Shown here one piece after another: positions 1 through 7,173 of a stretch of DNA of 40,780 bases (its first letter is position 1; each line of letters begins with the position of its first letter). Origin of the DNA: Pseudomonadota bacterium (lineage in GTDB: Bacteria; Pseudomonadota; Alphaproteobacteria; Sphingomonadales; Sphingomonadaceae); contig JAEZHP010000052.1 in the NCBI GenBank assembly GCA_023416515.1, positions 1 through 40,780 on the forward strand, in the 5' to 3' direction. Under the pieces are notes generated by a model, which saw only the letters and a program-made list of their open reading frames with translations, was not told the DNA's origin and did not search any database. The translations under genes were made by a program, and so were the position numbers.

Positions 1-9
1 GTTCGCCGC

Positions 10-1350
10 ATGCGCCGGACCGCCGAGCGTCGCAGCGCGGTGCGGGTGGACGACGCCACCCCGACGCTCGACCTTCTCAAGGGCTATGGCGGCGCCATGG
101 CCGAGATCGAGACGGTCGTCGGCGAGGCGCGCGACTGGATCGCGGCCGGCGCCGTCGGAGCGCCGCCGCCAAGCATTCTGCTGCACGGCCTGCCCGGGAC
201 GGGCAAGACCCTTGTGGCGAAGTCCATCGCCCGGACGCTCGGCCTGCCGATGGTCACCACCAGCGTCAGTGAGTGGTTCGCCAGCACCGAGGGCAATCTT
301 GGGGACGTCGCGAAGGCGGCGCAGACCTTCTTCGACCGGCTGGCGGCGGCCGCGCCTGCGATCGGCTTTCTCGATGAGCTCGACGCTCTGCCGGATCGCG
401 CCCAGCTGTCGAGCCGCGGGCGCGACTGGTGGACGCCAGTGATCACCGGCGTGCTGCTGATGATCGACCGCGTCCGCGCCGAACGGCCGTCGGTGATCCT
501 GATTGGCGCCACCAACCACATCGGCCGGCTCGACGAGGCGCTGAAGCGCCCCGGCCGCTTCGACCGTCACGTGGAGATCCGCCCGCCGGAGACGGTGGAG
601 GAGCTCTCCGAGATCCTGCGCCACCATCTTGCGGGCGATCTGCGGGGTCAGGAGATCGCGCGAGCAGCGAAGCTCGGGCTCGGAGCAACCGGGGCTGACG
701 CGGAACTCTGGGTGAAACAGGCGCGTCAGCGCGCCCGCGCCGCTTCGCGCCCGATGACGCTCGGCGACCTGATCGACGTCATTGCGCCGCCGGACGCCAC
801 ACCGCTCGAGCTGCGGCGGGCGATCGCCCTGCACGAGGCGGCTCACGCGGTCGTTGGGCTCGCGCTCGGCCGCAGGCTCCTCAGCGTCTCGATCGTCTCA
901 ACGGGATCGACCGGAGGGGTCACGACCTTCGCGGCCGATCAGCGGGTGCTGAGCCGGGACGACCTCGAGCGGCACGTGAAGACGACGCTTGCCGGCCGCG
1001 CGGCGGACATCCTGTTCTCGGGAGCCGCCACGACCGGCGCGGCCTCGGACCTGCGGCAGGCGACGACCCTCGTCACGGCGATCCACGCGTCATTCGGGCT
1101 CGCCGACACGCTGCTCTCGCGCGTGCCGCCGGAACGTGCGGACGAGGCGCTCGCGCTCGTTCCGGAGCTTCGCCGCATCGTGAGTGAAGACCTCGACCGG
1201 CTGATGCGGGAGACGGTGGAGCTTGTCGCGGCGCGTGAGGCGGAGATCCGGGCGCTGGCGGAAATGTTGCTGGAGCAGAGGTGCTTGGTTGGAAGCGTTA
1301 GCGATCCGCTAACATTGCTCCGGATGCGAGCGTTCTCGCGCCGCTTCTGA
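10..1350 (+). CDS. FtsH-like AAA ATPase / M41 zinc metalloprotease, probably 5'-truncated by window edge
   Basis: The visible 446 residues hold an AAA ATPase module followed by an M41 peptidase module, the FtsH arrangement. Walker A GLPGTGKT is at residues 60-67, Walker B GFLDELDA near 119-126, sensor-1 ATNH near 167-170 and the second-region-of-homology arginines in KRPGRFDRH at 179-187. The zinc site HEAAH is at 275-279, and the third ligand is probably D347 in TGAASDLRQAT. Proteins of this kind unfold and degrade substrates using ATP. FtsH itself carries N-terminal membrane helices; none is seen here, and the frame is open to base 1, so the true start may lie upstream of the ATG at 10. The protease part is short (about 175 residues after HEAAH), which suggests a diverged FtsH paralogue rather than housekeeping FtsH. 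Family call is firm; the substrate is unknown. Confidence 0.85.
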   Translation: MRRTAERRSAVRVDDATPTLDLLKGYGGAMAEIETVVGEARDWIAAGAVGAPPPSILLHGLPGTGKTLVAKSIARTLGLPMVTTSVSEWFASTEGNLGDVAKAAQTFFDRLAAAAPAIGFLDELDALPDRAQLSSRGRDWWTPVITGVLLMIDRVRAERPSVILIGATNHIGRLDEALKRPGRFDRHVEIRPPETVEELSEILRHHLAGDLRGQEIARAAKLGLGATGADAELWVKQARQRARAASRPMTLGDLIDVIAPPDATPLELRRAIALHEAAHAVVGLALGRRLLSVSIVSTGSTGGVTTFAADQRVLSRDDLERHVKTTLAGRAADILFSGAATTGAASDLRQATTLVTAIHASFGLADTLLSRVPPERADEALALVPELRRIVSEDLDRLMRETVELVAAREAEIRALAEMLLEQRCLVGSVSDPLTLLRMRAFSRRF

Positions 1351-1470
1351 CCCGTTACGGAACTTGAGAAGGTCCGCTTGGCGGCCATTCAGCTGTTTTG
1401 TCTAAGGCGCGCTGGCGATGCGGTCTCGCCCTTACGCGGACAGCAGCAAATTCCAGCGGCGCGTCCCAGG

Positions 1471-2073
1471 TTAGTCTTGGGCTACGCCCTCGAACAAGGT
1501 CACTAAAGCGGCCTCGACCGCGCCCACTCCGACCTTTTCGGGCAGCAGCAGATGCTCGATGGCGAGCGTGGTGATGCCGTGGCAGAGGGCCCAGCACGCC
1601 GCCGCCTGACCCTGGACGGGACGCTCGCGGAAAACCCCGGCCGCCTGCCCGCGCGCGAGGAGCGCCGTCAAAACCTCGAACGCTCCGAGCGCCCGCTCGC
1701 TCAGATGCAGGCTCGAGGCCTTGTCGTCTGTGCTGAACATCAGGCGATAGAGCGCCGGGTTGGCGGTGCCAAAGCGGATATAGGCCTGTGCCGCCACGAC
1801 CAACTCGTCCTTCACGGAAGCGGGGTGCGGCGGCTTTGCCGCGTCGAAAGCCTCCCGGAGCCGGTCGAAGCCTACAAGGGCCAGTTCCGTCAGCAGCGCG
1901 GCCTTGTCGGGGAAGTGCTTATAGGGCGCCGCATGGCTCACGCCCGCCCGGCGCGCGACTTCCCTCAGCGTGAACTGCCAGCCCTTTCCTTCCTGAAGCA
2001 TGGCCATGGCGGTCTCGATCAGGGCGCGCCGCAGATCGCCGTGGTGATAGGGCCGTTCGATCGTGTCCTGCAT
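1471..2073 (-). CDS. TetR/AcrR family transcriptional repressor (WHG-domain type)
   Basis: A 200-residue TetR-type regulator. The N-terminus has the YHHGDLRRALI start common to TetR proteins with a WHG C-terminal domain. The helix-turn-helix spans about residues 34-54 (TLREVARRAGVSHAAPYKHF), and a ligand-binding helical domain follows. It is divergent from the aldehyde dehydrogenase gene at 2172, 98 bases away. Two adjacent 19-bp palindromes lie in that gap, so it most likely represses itself and the dehydrogenase until an aldehyde or alcohol inducer binds. The inducer cannot be read from the sequence. Confidence 0.92.
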   Translation of the reverse strand: MQDTIERPYHHGDLRRALIETAMAMLQEGKGWQFTLREVARRAGVSHAAPYKHFPDKAALLTELALVGFDRLREAFDAAKPPHPASVKDELVVAAQAYIRFGTANPALYRLMFSTDDKASSLHLSERALGAFEVLTALLARGQAAGVFRERPVQGQAAACWALCHGITTLAIEHLLLPEKVGVGAVEAALVTLFEGVAQD

Positions 2074-2081
2074 AGCGCCTC

Positions 2082-2119
2082 AAGTTGACATCAGAAACTT
2101 ATGTTGACATCGACAACAT
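2082..2119. promoter_or_regulatory. Tandem 19-bp palindromic operators in the tetR/dehydrogenase divergent promoter
   Basis: Two abutting imperfect palindromes lie head to tail: AAGTTGACATCAGAAACTT (2082-2100) and ATGTTGACATCGACAACAT (2101-2119). They agree at 14 of 19 positions and share the core GTTGACATC. Each has matching outer arms (AAGTT/AACTT and ATGTTG/CAACAT). The size and symmetry suit a TetR dimer, and the adjacent copies suggest cooperative binding by two dimers. Assignment to the neighbouring TetR protein is inferred from position. Confidence 0.7.
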
Positions 2120-2171
2120 AGCGGCGCATCACTCGGGTCGCAAGTGACCAGTGTCTACATAGGAGCGAGCC

Positions 2172-3599
2172 ATGAACCCCGTCAGCGCCATCCACCCCGA
2201 CACCCGATTCAAAGATACTCTGGACCGCCAGCGCTCGGCCTTCCTGCGCGAGGGCGCGCCATCGTTCAGCCAGCGGCGCGATGATCTCAAAAAGCTCCGC
2301 GCCGCCGTCGTGTCGCAGCAGAGCGAGATCGAGGCGGCGCTCAACAAGGACTTCGGCCATCGCTCGCGGCATGAAACTGCGATCATGGAATGTCTCTCCG
2401 TCGTTCAGCAGATCGACTACCTCGTGCGCAACCTGCGCCGGTTCATGCGTCCGACGCGCCGTCACGTGGCGGCGGCGTTCCGTTTCGGAAGCGCGCGCAT
2501 CGAATACCAGCCGCTCGGCGTCGTCGGCATCATGGCGCCCTGGAATTATCCGTTCGCATTGGCCCTCACCCCGCTCGCGACGGCTCTCGCCGCAGGCAAT
2601 AGGGCCATGATCAAGCCGTCCGAGTTCACGCCCGCGACGAGCGACCTGCTGGTCGCGGTGCTAGCGGATCTTTTCCGGGAGGATCAGGTTGCGGTCGTGA
2701 CGGGCGACGCCGCCGTCGGGGGGGCGTTCTCGGCGCTGGCGTTCGATCACCTCATCTTCACAGGCAGCACTCAGGTCGGCCGCGCGGTCATGAGGGCCGC
2801 CAGCGACAATCTCGTGCCCGTCACCCTTGAGCTCGGCGGCAAGTCACCGGTCATCGTCGCCAAGGGACATGCGCTCGGTCACGCCGCCGCTGGCATCGCC
2901 TTCGGCAAATTGGGCAATGGCGGCCAGATCTGCGTCGCGCCCGACTACGCGCTCGTGCATGAGGACGATCTCGAGGCTTTCGTCGGCGCCTACGACAAGG
3001 CGGTCGCGACCCTCTATCCCGACGGGCCGACCAGCGACGACTACACGTCGATCATCAACGACCGCCACTTCGCCCGCCTGAACACCCTGGTGAACGACGC
3101 CCGTGCGAAGGGCGCCCGTGTCCGTGAGGTGGGAGCGGCGCCCGAGAACGCGGTCAAGCGTCCCCATACGCTGGCTCCCACGATCGTGCTCGGCGCCAGC
3201 GATGACATGACGATCATGCAGGATGAGATCTTCGGTCCGGTCCTGCCGATCCTGCCGTATCGCGACCTCGACGGCGCCATCGCCTACGTCAACGCGCGTC
3301 CCCGGCCGCTGGCGCTCTACTATTTCGGCGGCGACGACGCGGACCGCGCCAAGGTCTTGAGCCGGACGACCTCGGGCAACGTCACGATCAACGGCACCAT
3401 CATGCACTACGCTCAGGACGATCTGCCGTTCGGCGGCGTCGGGCCGAGCGGCATGGGCGCCTATCACGGCGTCGAAGGCTTCCGCAGTCTGTCCCACGCC
3501 AAGGGCGTCTACACGCAGGGCAGGTGGAACCTGAGCACCTTTCTGCGGGCTCCTTTCGGTAAATTCGTCGACACGACCCTGAAGATGATGCTCCGCTGA
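2172..3599 (+). CDS. calB: Coniferyl-aldehyde-dehydrogenase-type NAD(P)-dependent aldehyde dehydrogenase
   Basis: A 475-residue member of the ALDH superfamily, which oxidises aldehydes to acids. Key sites are N125 in PWNYP, the cofactor loop FTGST (196-200), the general base E220 in LELGGKSP and the nucleophile C254 in GNGGQICVAPDY. The GQICVAPDY form around the cysteine and a hydrophobic basic C-terminus resemble coniferyl aldehyde dehydrogenases and class 3 fatty-aldehyde dehydrogenases. The start ATG follows a GGAGCGAG-like ribosome site. The gene stands alone, divergent from a TetR regulator that probably controls it. The ALDH call is certain; the substrate (coniferyl or another aldehyde) is by resemblance only. 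Confidence 0.85.
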   Translation: MNPVSAIHPDTRFKDTLDRQRSAFLREGAPSFSQRRDDLKKLRAAVVSQQSEIEAALNKDFGHRSRHETAIMECLSVVQQIDYLVRNLRRFMRPTRRHVAAAFRFGSARIEYQPLGVVGIMAPWNYPFALALTPLATALAAGNRAMIKPSEFTPATSDLLVAVLADLFREDQVAVVTGDAAVGGAFSALAFDHLIFTGSTQVGRAVMRAASDNLVPVTLELGGKSPVIVAKGHALGHAAAGIAFGKLGNGGQICVAPDYALVHEDDLEAFVGAYDKAVATLYPDGPTSDDYTSIINDRHFARLNTLVNDARAKGARVREVGAAPENAVKRPHTLAPTIVLGASDDMTIMQDEIFGPVLPILPYRDLDGAIAYVNARPRPLALYYFGGDDADRAKVLSRTTSGNVTINGTIMHYAQDDLPFGGVGPSGMGAYHGVEGFRSLSHAKGVYTQGRWNLSTFLRAPFGKFVDTTLKMMLR

Positions 3600-3730
3600 G
3601 CGCCATGCTCCGTTCCAAGCTCGCAGCCCCTCAGGACGGTCGCTTCCGCGATCCCCGCCGTCCTGATCGGTCGCGGCGAACCGCCGCCGACAGCGTTTTG
3701 GCCGCCGGCGGCTCGCGTCGATCATCATGA

Positions 3731-4046
3731 TCCGGGTCCGACGGGGCGTCGGGGCCGTGCGGCCGCCGATATCGCTTGTCAGCCACGATTTGGCGTTGGG
3801 CGCTCGCGCACCGGGGCGACACCGTCAATTCCGACATCGTCATGTGGGCGCTCTACCCCGGTCGCCTTCTGAGCAAGCGCGTCGCGCATTCCCCGACCAT
3901 CTGAGGACCGCGTTCGAATGGCACGCCCGACGAGCTGTTCTGGTATGTGCAGCGCTCCTTGCCGGAGATCGCTTCATCGCGCCCGGGATTATTGGGCCGC
4001 CCGCAACGTCGGCTTTGCGGCGGACCGCTTAAATCGGCTCTTGTGA
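3731..4046 (+). pseudogene. Decayed gene remnant (C-terminal part of an unrecognised protein)
   Basis: The 590 bases between the dehydrogenase and the GlxA regulator have no intact gene. A broken one can be read on the plus strand. One stretch (about 3782-3901) encodes WRWALAHRGDTVNSD then IVMWALYPGRLLSKR and stops at TGA 3902. The same frame resumes with TPDELFWYVQRSLPEIA (about 3926-3976). After a one-base shift near 3980 it continues ARDYWAARNVGFAADRLNRL and ends at TGA 4044-4046. The protein-like composition across these pieces suggests a real gene that has lost its 5' part and gained a stop and a frameshift. I do not recognise the family. The rest of this gap (3600-3730 and 4047-4189) shows no gene. 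Confidence 0.5.
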
Positions 4047-4189
4047 GGGTTTCGGATGCCGGCCCTGCATGACGCGTGGGGCTCGGCTGGGGGGATCTGC
4101 GCAAACGAACGCGCCAGCAAGGTTCGCCTGATTTCGCCTCCGAGCCGCTGTCATCATTGCAGGCGAGCTTCGTGGACCCGCGGTCAGCG

Positions 4190-5224
4190 TCAGGCGGCGG
4201 GCTCGACCACGTAGGCGCGTCGTTGTGCGCAGGCGGCGCCCGTCTGCTCGAGGCTTTTTTCCTCGCCAAACACTTGGCGACGTGCTTCGGAAGGGCTGAC
4301 GCCGAAGACCGTCTTGAAGCTCTTCGCGAAGTGAGCCGCGTCGGCGAACCCGGTGTCGGCCGCGATCGATGAGAGCGTCTGGCCCGTGCGCAGCAGCCAG
4401 CGAGCATGCCGAAGCCGCATCTGGAGATAGACGGCCTGAGGCGACGAGCCGAGCTTGATCTTGAACAGGCGCTCGAGCTGGCGGTGGCTGAGGTCCATCC
4501 GCTCCGCGATCTGAGCGATACGGACGGGCGAGCTGACGTTCTGCTCCATGATGACGAGCGATTTGGAGACACGGTCATCGTCGGTGACCAGTCGCACGGG
4601 CGGCGCCGGCTGCGCTGTCGCGCCCGGCTTGCCGCGGTCGATCAGCAGGATGTGCAGCGCCTTCTGAGCGCTCGCCGACCCGAGGCGGCGCTCGATCAGA
4701 TGGCCAGCGAGATAGGCGCCTCCCAGCCCACCCGAGCAGGTGATGCGATCGCCGTCGACGACATAGAGCTGGTCCGCGACGGGGAACTGGTCGTCGAACT
4801 CCTCCATGAAGTCGCGATAATGGTACCAGCTGATGCAGCATTTGCGCTCGGCCAGCAGACCGAGCCGGCACAAAATAAAGCTTCCCGTGCAGATCCCCAC
4901 CAGCGGCGTGGCGCTCAGCCCCGCCTGCAGAAGATAGTTCCTGGTCGCTTCGTCGATCTGGTTTCCACGATGAAGAAGGCCGCCGACGACGACGATGTAG
5001 TCGAGCCGCTCCGGCGGCAGCAGGCGCGCGGTGGGCGCGACGGCCAGCCCGCAGCTGGACAGGACCGGCAGTCCCGTTCCGGACATGTAAAACCACTGGC
5101 AGCTGATCTGCCGGCTCAGATCTCCGTCATCGGAGGCCAGTCGAAGGACGTCCACGAAGTTCGCCAGAGCCGATAACGTAAAGTTGTTCGCTAATATGAA
5201 TCCGACTTTGAGCGGCTTCGTCAT
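4190..5224 (-). CDS. GlxA-family AraC-type regulator (GbdR/SouR-like)
   Basis: A 344-residue protein with an N-terminal DJ-1/PfpI (class I glutamine-amidotransferase-like) domain, about residues 5-180, and a C-terminal AraC helix-turn-helix pair, about 225-320. The nucleophile-elbow sequence GICTGSF places C112 where amidotransferases have their active cysteine; in this regulator group the domain senses small molecules. Members such as GbdR and SouR activate glycine betaine, dimethylglycine and sarcosine breakdown. The gene is divergent from soxB across 397 bases, so it is the likely activator of the sox operon. The link to sarcosine is inferred from family and position. Confidence 0.88.
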   Translation of the reverse strand: MTKPLKVGFILANNFTLSALANFVDVLRLASDDGDLSRQISCQWFYMSGTGLPVLSSCGLAVAPTARLLPPERLDYIVVVGGLLHRGNQIDEATRNYLLQAGLSATPLVGICTGSFILCRLGLLAERKCCISWYHYRDFMEEFDDQFPVADQLYVVDGDRITCSGGLGGAYLAGHLIERRLGSASAQKALHILLIDRGKPGATAQPAPPVRLVTDDDRVSKSLVIMEQNVSSPVRIAQIAERMDLSHRQLERLFKIKLGSSPQAVYLQMRLRHARWLLRTGQTLSSIAADTGFADAAHFAKSFKTVFGVSPSEARRQVFGEEKSLEQTGAACAQRRAYVVEPAA

Positions 5225-5290
5225 CGCGCAACGCTAGGAGCACCCCGGAAAGCCGATCCTATCGCAATCGAGTCCGGGAACAAGCCGATA

Positions 5291-5427
5291 CTGGATCGGA
5301 TCCAGGCGCCCAACCAGCAGGCGACGGCGTGGCAGACCTGCGCTCCTGTTGTGCAAATCCGCGGCCTAACCTCTCTCTGCGCCGGAACCCGCTCCGCGTT
5401 CGGCGGCATAGGTGTTCATAATTGAAC
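5291..5427. promoter_or_regulatory. Candidate operators in the glxA-type regulator / soxB intergenic region
   Basis: The 397-base gap 5225-5621 has no gene but contains symmetric sites. A perfect 15-bp palindrome CTGGATCGGATCCAG lies at 5291-5305. GTTCA-TAAT-TGAAC lies at 5414-5427, followed at once by GGGTTC, which gives an alternative pairing with GAAC. Either could bind the divergent AraC-type regulator or a second factor. No clear sigma-70 promoter was assigned. Confidence 0.4.
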
Positions 5428-5621
5428 GGGTTCCAGGAGGCGGCGATTGATCGAAGCTACGCGAATTGCGCCCAATAATCAGCCCGCGATTTTTTTGGAC
5501 GACGTCGAATAACCCTCGCTCCTGACGCGGGCTGTCGGATTTCTACAAGTGTTCCGTCGGGTCCGTACGCGCGAGGACCTCAGGGCGTTCCTACGATGAC
5601 GGCTTCATCGGGAACCTGTCC

Positions 5622-6875
5622 TTGCGTAGATTCTCACTGGCCTCACTCATAGGCGAAGCTTTCTCCGGCCATCAGGGCTGGGACCGTCAGTGGCGCGCGC
5701 CGGAGCCGAAGCCTTCTTATGACGTGGTCATAGTGGGCGGTGGCGGCCATGGGCTCGCGACCGCCTACTACCTCGCGACCGTGCACGGCGTCACCGACGT
5801 CGCGGTGCTGGAGAAGGGCTGGATCGGCGGCGGCAACACAGGCCGCAACACCACGATCATCCGGTCCAACTACCTCTACGACGAGAGCGCGCATCTCTAC
5901 GAGCACGCGCTGAAGCTCTGGGAAGGGCTGTCCCAGGAGCTGAACTACAACGTGATGTTCTCGCAGCGCGGCGTGCTTATGCTCGCGCACAACCACCACG
6001 ACGTGCAGAGCTTCAAGCGCCACGTCTACGCCAACCGGCTGAACGGCGTCGACAATGAGTGGCTGTCGGCGGAGGAGTGCAAGGCGTTCTGCCCGCCGCT
6101 CGATATCTCGCCGGACGCGCGCTACCCCGTGCTCGGCGGGGCGCTTCAGCGGCGCGCGGGCACCGCCCGGCACGACGCCGTAGCCTGGGGCTACGCCCGC
6201 GGCGCCGACGCGCGGGGCGTCGACATCATCCAGAACTGCGAGGTGACCGGCGTCCGGCGCGACGCCAACGGCTCCGCGATCGGGGTGGAGACCACGCGGG
6301 GCTTCATTGGCGCAGGGCGCATCGGCGTGGTCGCGGCGGGCAATACCTCGCGCGTGATGGCGATGGCGGACGTCCGCATGCCGCTCGAGAGCTTCCCGCT
6401 GCAGGCCCTGGTGTCGGAGCCGGTGAAGCCGGTCTTCCCGTGCGTCGTCATGTCGAACGCGGTCCACGCCTACATTTCGCAATCCGACAAGGGCGAGTTA
6501 GTGATCGGCGCCGGCACCGACCAGTACACCTCCTACAGCCAGCAGGGCGGCCTCCACATCACCACCCATACGCTCGACGCGATCTGCGAGATCTTCCCGC
6601 AGTTCACGCGCATGCGGATGCTGCGGCAGTGGGGTGGCATCGTCGACGTGACGCCCGATCGATCGCCGATCATCGGCCGGACGCCCGTGGAGAACCTGTT
6701 CGTAAACTGCGGATGGGGGACAGGCGGCTTCAAGGCGACGCCGGGGTCCGGCCATGTGTTCGCGCACACGCTCGCGACCGGCGAGCCGCACCCGATCAAC
6801 GCCCCGTTCACCCTCGACCGCTTCCGCACCGGCCGCCTGATCGACGAAGCGGCCGCGGCCGCGGTGGCGCATTGA
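5622..6875 (+). CDS. soxB: Sarcosine oxidase beta subunit
   Basis: A 417-residue FAD-dependent amine oxidase subunit (DAO fold). The N-terminus MRRFSLASLIGEAFSGHQGW matches the usual SoxB start, which supports the TTG codon at 5622. The dinucleotide site is VGGGGHG (38-44). H184 in RRAGTARHDAVAWG lies where SoxB binds FMN covalently (from memory of the family). GGIVDVTPDRSPIIG near the C-terminus is typical. The enzyme oxidatively demethylates sarcosine to glycine in the cytoplasm as an alpha-beta-gamma-delta complex. It is the first gene of a tight operon; soxD starts 13 bases after it ends. N-methylglutamate dehydrogenase subunit A is a close relative and cannot be fully excluded. Confidence 0.92.
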   Translation: MRRFSLASLIGEAFSGHQGWDRQWRAPEPKPSYDVVIVGGGGHGLATAYYLATVHGVTDVAVLEKGWIGGGNTGRNTTIIRSNYLYDESAHLYEHALKLWEGLSQELNYNVMFSQRGVLMLAHNHHDVQSFKRHVYANRLNGVDNEWLSAEECKAFCPPLDISPDARYPVLGGALQRRAGTARHDAVAWGYARGADARGVDIIQNCEVTGVRRDANGSAIGVETTRGFIGAGRIGVVAAGNTSRVMAMADVRMPLESFPLQALVSEPVKPVFPCVVMSNAVHAYISQSDKGELVIGAGTDQYTSYSQQGGLHITTHTLDAICEIFPQFTRMRMLRQWGGIVDVTPDRSPIIGRTPVENLFVNCGWGTGGFKATPGSGHVFAHTLATGEPHPINAPFTLDRFRTGRLIDEAAAAAVAH

Positions 6876-6888
6876 AGGGGATGAGACG

Positions 6889-7173
6889 ATGCTGCTGATC
6901 GACTGCCCCTTCTGCGGGCCGCGGCCCGAGATCGAGTTCCGATGCGGAGGGCAGGCGCACATCGCCCGGCCCGCCGATCCCTCGCAGGTCGATGACGCTG
7001 CATGGGCGGAGCACCTGTTCGTCCGCGCCAATCCGCGTGGCCAGCACGCCGAGCGCTGGCTGCACGCGCATGGCTGCGGGCGCTGGTTCAACGCTATCCG
7101 CGACACCTTCACCGACCGCTTCGTCGAGACCTACAGAGCGGGCGAGCGGCCGAAAAGCGAGGCGAGGGCGTGA
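6889..7173 (+). CDS. soxD: Sarcosine oxidase delta subunit
   Basis: A 94-residue subunit with the diagnostic zinc-binding start LIDCPFCGPRPEIEF (C6, C9) and the conserved ERWLHAHGCGRWFN segment, which supplies further ligands. It contributes a structural zinc site to the heterotetrameric enzyme. The ATG at 6889 follows GAAGGGGATGAG. Its TGA overlaps the ATG of soxA by one base (TGATG), indicating translational coupling. Confidence 0.93.
   Translation: MLLIDCPFCGPRPEIEFRCGGQAHIARPADPSQVDDAAWAEHLFVRANPRGQHAERWLHAHGCGRWFNAIRDTFTDRFVETYRAGERPKSEARA

Noticed and set aside
2844..3728. A 294-codon minus-strand frame inside the aldehyde dehydrogenase gene
   Set aside because: Shadow frame with no recognisable motif; the plus-strand protein has complete ALDH active-site residues.
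7002..7172. 5' extension of soxA
   Set aside because: It overlaps soxD in another frame; ATG 7173 gives the expected SoxA N-terminus.
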